From a virus: 32,765 nt of DNA. A program made the translations under genes and the position numbers. The notes beneath the pieces are model-generated. The model saw only the letters and a program-made list of their open reading frames with translations. It did no database searches and was not told the DNA's origin. Every line of letters starts with the position of its first letter. The stretch's first letter is position 1. The stretch is taken from the IMG/VR virus record IMGVR_UViG_3300032294_000861, positions 1 to 32,765 of that record; one strand, 5' to 3'. Positions 28,089 to 32,765 of this stretch are shown here, piece by piece.

Positions 28089-28089
28089 A

Positions 28090-28293
28090 TTATTCCCCCT
28101 TAGATGTAGAGGCCTCATATATTAAAGAGGCCAAGCGCTCTGCGAACCATTCATTAAGCAAGGTTAAAGCGTCTTTTTCCGTTATGTTAAATTCTGAAAC
28201 GATCATATCAGCGCTTACAATAAGCCCCTCATAATGCGCCTTGTCAATCGTTCTGAATATCCAATCTCTTTTAAAAATAGCCTGTTCATTCAT
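28090..28293 (-). CDS. small hypothetical protein, possible winged helix
   Basis: 67 residues: WIFRTIDKAHYEGLIVSADM followed by IVSEFNITEKDALTLLNEWF. The helix-turn-helix shape of SADMIVSEFNITEKDALTLL suggests DNA or RNA binding. AAGGGGG binding site. Confidence 0.6.
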   Translation of the reverse strand: MNEQAIFKRDWIFRTIDKAHYEGLIVSADMIVSEFNITEKDALTLLNEWFAERLASLIYEASTSKGE

Positions 28294-28438
28294 AAGAAGC
28301 CCCCTTGATAGCTAGAAAAGCATAAGCCCCCGCCAAGCTAAAGCATAATAGCGAAGCGAAAAGGCCTATAAACTCTAGCGAATATAGGCCTAAGATTGAT
28401 AAAAGCGTAGATTGTAAAGCCCTCAATAGTTCATACAT
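28286..28438 (-). CDS. small two-helix membrane protein
   Basis: 50 residues from MYELLRALQ, with about 35 consecutive mainly hydrophobic residues (LLSILGLYSLEFIGLFASLL then CFSLAGAYAFLAIKG) that could cross the membrane once or twice. GAGAGGG lies upstream. Size and topology are compatible with a holin or a membrane-targeted host-takeover peptide; neither is proven. Confidence 0.6.
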   Translation of the reverse strand: MYELLRALQSTLLSILGLYSLEFIGLFASLLCFSLAGAYAFLAIKGASYE

Positions 28439-28451
28439 GGTTAAGCCCTCT

Positions 28452-28646
28452 CTAATAGTTATTATTGACATAATCAAGCAAGGAAGCCTTGATAGATTGA
28501 CTATCAACATTTTGATAATCACTATTAATAAGATTGGTTAAAAGGCTTGTGTAGTTCTCATCATCTAATAGTAGATGACTATCTACTAAGGCCTCATTGA
28601 CTACTGCGCTATGAATTGCATTAGCTAAACTATAATTAATGTTCAT
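28452..28646 (-). CDS. small hypothetical protein
   Basis: 64 residues: MNINYSLANAIHSAVVNEAL, then LLLDDENYTSLLTNLINSDY and a Tyr/Asn end. Helical, no charged clusters. GGGGG site six bases before the ATG. Function unknown. Confidence 0.6.
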   Translation of the reverse strand: MNINYSLANAIHSAVVNEALVDSHLLLDDENYTSLLTNLINSDYQNVDSQSIKASLLDYVNNNY

Positions 28647-28852
28647 TTTGAACCCCCGAATATGAAATTAAAATCTTGTTTATTGTAATATAAATCACCA
28701 AAGGCGCTAATATCATCAAAAGCGCTGCAATTATTACATTTAAGCATTGTAGTCCCCTTTTTATGATAAATAACCGCCTCACAATTACAACAAGAGACCG
28801 CATTTAGTCCCTTGTTGTTTAATATAGCCCAGTTCTTAACAATGTTATCCAT
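28643..28852 (-). CDS. small zinc-ribbon protein
   Basis: 69 residues with VSCCNCEAVIYHKKGTTMLK and CNNCSAFDD: two CxxC pairs 17 residues apart, a classical zinc ribbon. Followed by aromatic residues and FIFGGSK. It could bind nucleic acid or host RNA polymerase, as some early phage zinc ribbons do. Starts within the preceding gene. Confidence 0.7.
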   Translation of the reverse strand: MDNIVKNWAILNNKGLNAVSCCNCEAVIYHKKGTTMLKCNNCSAFDDISAFGDLYYNKQDFNFIFGGSK

Positions 28853-29030
28853 TTATAAGATTTCCACGTCTATTGATCTCATAATTGATAATAGGTAATT
28901 CATGCAAATAAATTCTATTATCTTTTAAAGTATCAATCCTTTCTTGACATAGTTTCAGCCTTGCAAATAACTCTGAATTATTCAAAAATCTATAACCCTC
29001 ACTTAATTGATGTAATGTTTTGTTATCCAT
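28845..29030 (-). CDS. first gene of leftward early operon, hypothetical
   Basis: 61 residues: MDNKTLHQLSEGYRFLNNSE, then LFARLKLCQERIDTLKDNRI and INRRGNLING. Mostly helical. GAAAGGG binding site, seven-base spacing. It is the promoter-proximal gene, about 36 bases from the predicted transcription start. Confidence 0.6.
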   Translation of the reverse strand: MDNKTLHQLSEGYRFLNNSELFARLKLCQERIDTLKDNRIYLHELPIINYEINRRGNLING

Positions 29031-29072
29031 AATTGAACCCTTTCAAATATAAGGCAAAAGCGCCTAAAAAGT

Positions 29073-29101
29073 ATTAGATAACATAATTTAAAATAATGCA
29101 A
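29073..29101 (-). promoter_or_regulatory. promoter of leftward early operon
   Basis: On the minus strand TTGCAT, a 17-base spacer and TCTAAT (five of six consensus bases), in a very AT-rich stretch. Predicted start near 29066, just ahead of the first early gene. Likely recognised by host sigma70 RNA polymerase. Confidence 0.55.
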
Positions 29102-29149
29102 GTTATTTATACAATTTTATCAATTGACTAAAAGCCACCTGAAAACAGC

Positions 29150-29290
29150 ATGGATAGCGAAGCGAAAAAGCCCCGAATGTGTTCCAAGCGTATAGGGAAA
29201 GCATATAAGAGAGTATATGAATTGGTTAATAGGATAACATCAGAGCATAGAAGAAAATGCGTTATAGAGCGATTATGTAAGCCGAAATAG
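29150..29290 (+). CDS. possible small basic protein
   Basis: 46 residues (MDSEAKKPRMCSKRIGKAYK, then RVYELVNRITSEHRRKC and LCKPK), net charge strongly positive with three cysteines. It lies alone in the divergent promoter region, without a clear ribosome binding site. Codons and the basic helix are plausible for a small DNA-binding regulator, but it could be chance. Confidence 0.4.
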   Translation: MDSEAKKPRMCSKRIGKAYKRVYELVNRITSEHRRKCVIERLCKPK

Positions 29291-29358
29291 TAGCAACTTA
29301 TAATTAAATGCTATATAATGAGCCTTTTACATATGTTCTCGTTATATACCCATTAATT
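29291..29358 (+). promoter_or_regulatory. candidate promoter region of packaging genes
   Basis: Two TATAAT hexamers (29299 and 29314) lie upstream of terS, but no good -35 is found at the right spacing for either. No Shine-Dalgarno sequence precedes the terS ATG. Listed as a region, not a proven promoter. Confidence 0.3.
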
Positions 29359-30288
29359 ATGAAGCTAACCCGTAAACAGATAAAAGAGGGATTGGAAGCT
29401 ACCCCGATCGATACGCTACTCATCGGAAGCCCTAAGACATTGACCAAAAAACAAAAAGCATTTGCCGAAGCATTGGCCATGACAGGCAATAAAGCCGAAG
29501 CCTATCGACAAGCCTATGACACACACTCAAGCCCATCAATTCAAAGCCAAGAAGGCCAAAAGCTAGCAAAAAACCCCATTATCGCCCTTCAGGTTGAGGC
29601 CATAAAGCTATCATTAGAGGCGCAAAAATATCTTTTACCCGCTCATTTAAGAGCCTTAACCATACAAAAGCTAACAGAAAAGGCTCTCGACCCTGATGTT
29701 AATCACGCTCAGCAGATCAAGGCGCTTGAATTACTTGGTAAGATTACAGAAGTAGCCCTTTTCACAGAGCGAAAAGAGATAACCGCAACCGATACAAGCG
29801 CCAAAGCTAAAGACAGGCTTATAGATACTTTAGCTAAGGCCATAAGATCATCATCAAATATTAGCTTGGATAAGAAGCAACAGGCCGATGACTTACTAAA
29901 AGAGATAACAGGCGGTTCATTGAATAACCCTAATCCCGATATGGTTGATCAAGCGCCTGAGGATATCATTGACCAAGAACATATGACTGAAGATCATCTC
30001 TCAAACGAACCTGAGGCGGAAGAAAAGGAGGAAGGCTTGAGGCCACCCATACCCGACCCCCAAATTGTAGAAAATTTTGAGGATGACCTAAGCCATACTA
30101 TTCCAGACAAACAATCCGCATCTATATCCGCAACCACCCCTATCGAAACAGAAACCACACAGGGGGAGGGGGTATCTGATTTTTGGGAGCAGTTTGAGGC
30201 TAAGTCTACAGGAAACACCCCCCTTGTTGATTCTGGGTCCCCTACAAGCCCTATAGATATATCTAACCCAAATTGGACAGAGAAATGA
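29359..30288 (+). CDS. terS: terminase small subunit
   Basis: 309 residues from MKLTRKQIKEGLEATPI; an upstream in-frame ATG gives a less typical start. LTKKQKAFAEALAMTGNKAE AYRQAYDTHSS and KLAKNPIIALQVEAIKLSLE are the helix-turn-helix DNA-recognition part of small terminases. The middle is helical oligomerisation (HAQQIKALELLGKITEVALF). The C-terminal third is a long acidic, Pro-rich tail that likely contacts the large subunit. It would recognise phage DNA and start packaging. The gene overlaps the next by ATGA. Confidence 0.8.
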   Translation: MKLTRKQIKEGLEATPIDTLLIGSPKTLTKKQKAFAEALAMTGNKAEAYRQAYDTHSSPSIQSQEGQKLAKNPIIALQVEAIKLSLEAQKYLLPAHLRALTIQKLTEKALDPDVNHAQQIKALELLGKITEVALFTERKEITATDTSAKAKDRLIDTLAKAIRSSSNISLDKKQQADDLLKEITGGSLNNPNPDMVDQAPEDIIDQEHMTEDHLSNEPEAEEKEEGLRPPIPDPQIVENFEDDLSHTIPDKQSASISATTPIETETTQGEGVSDFWEQFEAKSTGNTPLVDSGSPTSPIDISNPNWTEK

Positions 30289-30503
30289 CCTACGAGAGGA
30301 TTGATGTATCTATGGTCTATACTCATATCATATGGTACTTTGTGTTTACTATATATCTTAATACTGTCTTATTTGCTTTATATGCAATATGGGCTGACCT
30401 ACAAGAAGATGGGGGGCGGAAAGAAGATTGGATCATGGTTGGATTGGTTGTAGCATGGATTGCTTTGGCTTTTATGGTTTATTACATAACGGAGTCTTTA
30501 TGA
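30285..30503 (+). CDS. two-pass membrane protein, possible holin
   Basis: 72 residues with two membrane helices, YTHIIWYFVFTIYLNTVLFA and WIMVGLVVAWIALAFMVYYI, joined by a charged loop DLQEDGGRKED. Size and topology suit a class II holin, but the endolysin is encoded far away, so this is only a candidate. ATG in the terS stop codon, ATGA at its own end. Confidence 0.6.
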   Translation: MTYERIDVSMVYTHIIWYFVFTIYLNTVLFALYAIWADLQEDGGRKEDWIMVGLVVAWIALAFMVYYITESL

Positions 30504-30703
30504 GCAGAATAGATATTGTGGGGCAAAACGGCAACGATGGGCTTCATTATGACAAGCTTCCCTATAGTCCAGAGTTTACTTACTGGTATGAAAGAATCTA
30601 CTTACAAAGCCCAAGCCTTTCATCTTTACAGTATGACGATGAAAAGATGTGGGAAGCATGGAAAGCAGCTAAAGAACTTGGAGTTAAAGATGTGGAACTA
30701 TAG
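30500..30703 (+). CDS. small conserved phage protein
   Basis: 67 residues: MSRIDIVGQNGNDGLHYDKL, then YSPEFTYWYERIYLQSPSLS and a helix WEAWKAAKELGVKDVEL. The start inside the upstream stop codon is preferred. The NGNDGLHYDK and EAWKAA patterns recur in small phage proteins; function unknown. Confidence 0.6.
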   Translation: MSRIDIVGQNGNDGLHYDKLPYSPEFTYWYERIYLQSPSLSSLQYDDEKMWEAWKAAKELGVKDVEL

Positions 30704-30932
30704 GATTATAAAGAAACGTGATGAAAAGATGGATGAAGATTTTTACTTCCTATCTGAAGTCTATTATAACGATGACGGCAGTCCTATGGCTTATACAGAT
30801 AATGACTTTATATCTGGAAGTACAAAAGAAGAGATTGTCTGTGTCTTAGAGATGATGTTAGATGATGCTAATAAAAGACAACCTGTATTAAGAGAAAAAG
30901 ATTTTTATAACAAAGACAAGGAAAAACCATGA
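30690..30932 (+). CDS. small conserved phage protein
   Basis: 80 residues: MWNYRIIKKRDEKMDEDFYF LSEVYYNDDGSPMAYTDND, then TKEEIVCVLEMMLDDANKR. The WNYRII start and SEVYYNDDG-P turn mark a common mini-family in phages, unknown function. It overlaps the upstream gene by 14 bases and the secreted protein by ATGA. Confidence 0.65.
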   Translation: MWNYRIIKKRDEKMDEDFYFLSEVYYNDDGSPMAYTDNDFISGSTKEEIVCVLEMMLDDANKRQPVLREKDFYNKDKEKP

Positions 30933-31069
30933 AAAAACTAGCAATAGCATTAGGTATCGTATTATCTTTAGTAGCATTAAGAGCGTATGCATGCTACACA
31001 CAGATTTACATTATAGATGGCCGTATTGTTAACTGTACGACTTGTGGTAACGTAACCAACTGCTTCTAA
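30929..31069 (+). CDS. small secreted cysteine-rich protein
   Basis: 46 residues with a clear signal peptide (MKKLAIALGIVLSLVALRAY A, predicted cut before CYTQ) and a 25-residue mature peptide with four cysteines, NCTTCGNVTNCF. Export to the periplasm is likely. AYAC is not a good lipobox, so it is more likely a signal-peptidase-I substrate. Possible role in lysis or superinfection exclusion; unproven. Confidence 0.65.
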   Translation: MKKLAIALGIVLSLVALRAYACYTQIYIIDGRIVNCTTCGNVTNCF

Positions 31070-31072
31070 TCA

Positions 31073-31297
31073 ATGACCCCAGCACAAAAAGAGATCTTTC
31101 TGATCGTTGACGAGTTCTGGAAAACCTATGGCTTTGGTCCGACTATAGATGATGTGATGCGTCTAACGGGCGAAAAGGGTAGGGGTAATGTGGCCCGTAA
31201 GATGCAAATACTTATTGAGATAGGGGTTTGCAAAGGGGTCAAAGGGCGTGCTCGTTCAATCCGTCCAGCTGGGTTAAGGGTAAGAGATCTTGAGTGA
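31073..31297 (+). CDS. winged-helix protein, LexA-DNA-binding-like
   Basis: 74 residues: MTPAQKEIFLIVDEFWKTYG FGPTIDDVMRLTGEKGRGNV ARKMQILIEIGVCKGVKGRA RSIRP. This is the LexA N-terminal winged helix order (first helix, GxxPTxxD, second helix, wing with RARSIRP) without the protease domain. A regulator or packaging-site binding protein are possible roles. Overlaps terL by 8 bases. Confidence 0.7.
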   Translation: MTPAQKEIFLIVDEFWKTYGFGPTIDDVMRLTGEKGRGNVARKMQILIEIGVCKGVKGRARSIRPAGLRVRDLE

Positions 31298-32765
31298 TAA
31301 AGTCGTAGAACTGATGAATATGCTATCGCCTGAAGAACAGGCTATGGTATTAGAACAAGTCAGAGAGTATGACAACGCTTTACTTCGTGAAGAAGGCAGT
31401 GAAGACTTTATGAAGTTTGTAACGACTATGTGGCCTGGATTTATTCATGGAAGACACCATGTTTTAATGGCGAGGAAGTTTGAACAGATCGCTAATGGTG
31501 AGATCAAACGATTAATCATTAACATGCCTCCTCGACACACAAAGTCTGAGTTTGCATCCTTTTTACTCCCTGCATGGTTCTTAGGAAGGTTTCCAGGTAA
31601 GAAGATTATTCAGTGTTCTAATACAGCTGAACTTGCAGTTGGGTTTGGACGAAAGGTGCGAAATCTGGTAGACTCTGAAGTCTATGCGAAAATATTCCCA
31701 AATGTCGCCCTTCGGTCTGACTCTAAAGCTGCTGGTCGCTGGAGTACTAATGCTAATGGTGAGTACTTTGCTATTGGTGTGGGTGGTACTGTCACAGGTA
31801 AGGGAGCTGATCTACTCATCATTGATGACCCGCATTCGGAACAGGAAGCAGCATTAGCCGCTGGAGATCCATCGGTATACGATAAAGTATTTGAGTGGTA
31901 CACCTCTGGTCCACGTCAACGTTTACAACCAGGAGGTTCGATTGTAGTCGTTATGACCCGTTGGGCTAAACGAGACCTCACAGGCAGGATTCTACAATCC
32001 ATGACGGATCGTGATGGTGATGAATGGGAAATTATAGAACTCCCAGCTATCTTACCTAGTGAGAAACCTTTATGGCCTGAGTTCTGGTCTTTTGATGAAT
32101 TAAGTAAACTAAGAATAGAGTTGCCGTTATCTAAATGGCAAGCTCAGTACCAACAAGACCCAACCTCTGAAGAAGGTGCGCTAGTTAAGCGTGAATGGTG
32201 GCAAGAGTGGGAAAACGAAAACCCACCTTATTGTCAGTTCATTATTCAGTCATGGGATACCGCTTTTACTAAGAATGAACGTTCTGACTATTCAGCTTGT
32301 ACCACTTGGGGAGTGTTTTATAAAGATGAAAACGAAAATGATCCTCATATTATTCTTCTTGATGCTCTTAAAGAGCGGATGGAATTCCCTGAGCTTAAGG
32401 CAAGAGCTTTGGAATACTACCAAGAATGGCAACCTGATGCCTTTATAATCGAAGCAAAAGCCTCTGGAGCCCCGTTAGTCTTTGAATTAAGAAGGATGGG
32501 AATACCCGTTCAAGAGTTTACACCGACCCGTGGAAACGATAAAATAAGCAGATTAAACTCTGTAACAGATTTATTCGCTTCTGGCAAGGTTTGGGCACCA
32601 CGCAAAAGGTGGGCCGAAGAAGTCATAGAAGAGATGGCAGCCTTTCCAAATTCAGACCACGATGACTTAGTGGACTCTTCAACCCAAGCTCTTATTCGGT
32701 TTAGAAAGGGAGGATTCGTTAATCTTCCAACAGACGAACCAGATGAACCAAGAGAATTTAGACGC
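31290..32765 (+). CDS. terL: terminase large subunit (partial, runs off window)
   Basis: At least 492 residues; the 3' end lies beyond the window. A TTG start overlapping the previous gene gives SDKVVELMNMLSPEEQ; an in-frame ATG lies 24 bases later. The ATPase domain has NMPPRHTKSEF (Walker A variant), GADLLIIDDPHSEQE (Walker B) and VVVMTRWAKRDLTG. The RNase H-like nuclease domain has SWDTAF, DAFIIEAKASG and HDDLVDSSTQAL, with its acidic metal ligands. It pumps and cuts phage DNA at the portal. Together with TerS it places the start of the virion module at the right edge. Confidence 0.92.
   Translation, partial: MSDKVVELMNMLSPEEQAMVLEQVREYDNALLREEGSEDFMKFVTTMWPGFIHGRHHVLMARKFEQIANGEIKRLIINMPPRHTKSEFASFLLPAWFLGRFPGKKIIQCSNTAELAVGFGRKVRNLVDSEVYAKIFPNVALRSDSKAAGRWSTNANGEYFAIGVGGTVTGKGADLLIIDDPHSEQEAALAAGDPSVYDKVFEWYTSGPRQRLQPGGSIVVVMTRWAKRDLTGRILQSMTDRDGDEWEIIELPAILPSEKPLWPEFWSFDELSKLRIELPLSKWQAQYQQDPTSEEGALVKREWWQEWENENPPYCQFIIQSWDTAFTKNERSDYSACTTWGVFYKDENENDPHIILLDALKERMEFPELKARALEYYQEWQPDAFIIEAKASGAPLVFELRRMGIPVQEFTPTRGNDKISRLNSVTDLFASGKVWAPRKRWAEEVIEEMAAFPNSDHDDLVDSSTQALIRFRKGGFVNLPTDEPDEPREFRR

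Overview
The window is a compact, AT-rich phage genome segment. Coding density is very high, most neighbouring genes overlap at ATGA junctions, and I see no integrase, tRNA or repressor/integrase lysogeny module. The large terminase subunit runs off the right edge, while the last virion genes (a T7 gp13-like internal protein, then a 2057-residue polyvalent protein) lie at the left edge. Portal, capsid and tail-tube genes are therefore probably outside the window, and the map is probably circularly permuted. A short-tailed, probably lytic virus is the best guess. The strongest host clue is a phage-borne copy of PqqA, the 23-residue precursor peptide of the cofactor PQQ. With the low GC content, this suggests a PQQ-using, probably methylotrophic, aquatic proteobacterium such as a streamlined Methylophilaceae; this is inference.

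Layout. (1) 92-11108, rightward: five late virion/ejection proteins. (2) 11095-11454, leftward: a RusA Holliday-junction resolvase with a promoter almost on its start codon. (3) 11556-18102, rightward operon: Cas4/RecB-like exonuclease, ERF annealing protein, YbcO-like nuclease, ribbon-helix-helix protein, SprT-like metalloprotease, calcineurin-like phosphoesterase, DUF1289 protein and many small proteins. (4) 18103-19125, a small divergent module: leftward pqqA followed by a 2OG-Fe(II) oxygenase whose ribosome binding site lies in a perfect hairpin, and rightward a roughly 103-nt structured small RNA with a consensus sigma70 promoter and a strong terminator. (5) 19126-19500: structured leader with degenerate repeats and no secure gene. 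(6) 19501-23279, rightward: small DNA-binding proteins, a restriction-fold protein, a superfamily 2 helicase and a Toprim primase. No DNA or RNA polymerase is visible. (7) 23295-29030, leftward: a SleB-type endolysin preceded by about two dozen tiny early/accessory genes, including a tandem family of related proteins and one gene interrupted at an A AAA AAG slippery site. (8) 29150-32765, rightward: packaging module with TerS, small membrane and secreted proteins, a winged-helix protein and TerL (partial).

The genes suggest a replication and recombination kit (helicase, primase, exonuclease, ERF, RusA) that borrows a host polymerase. The most interesting part is module 4. PqqA is the consumed substrate of PQQ synthesis, so a phage copy could keep methanol (or other alcohol) dehydrogenases supplied during infection. 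The adjacent small RNA has three pyrimidine-rich loops. The first, UCCCUUUC, is complementary over 7-8 nt to the GAAAGGG(A) ribosome binding sites of at least six genes in the leftward early operon. It therefore looks like an anti-Shine-Dalgarno RNA that could switch off early translation.
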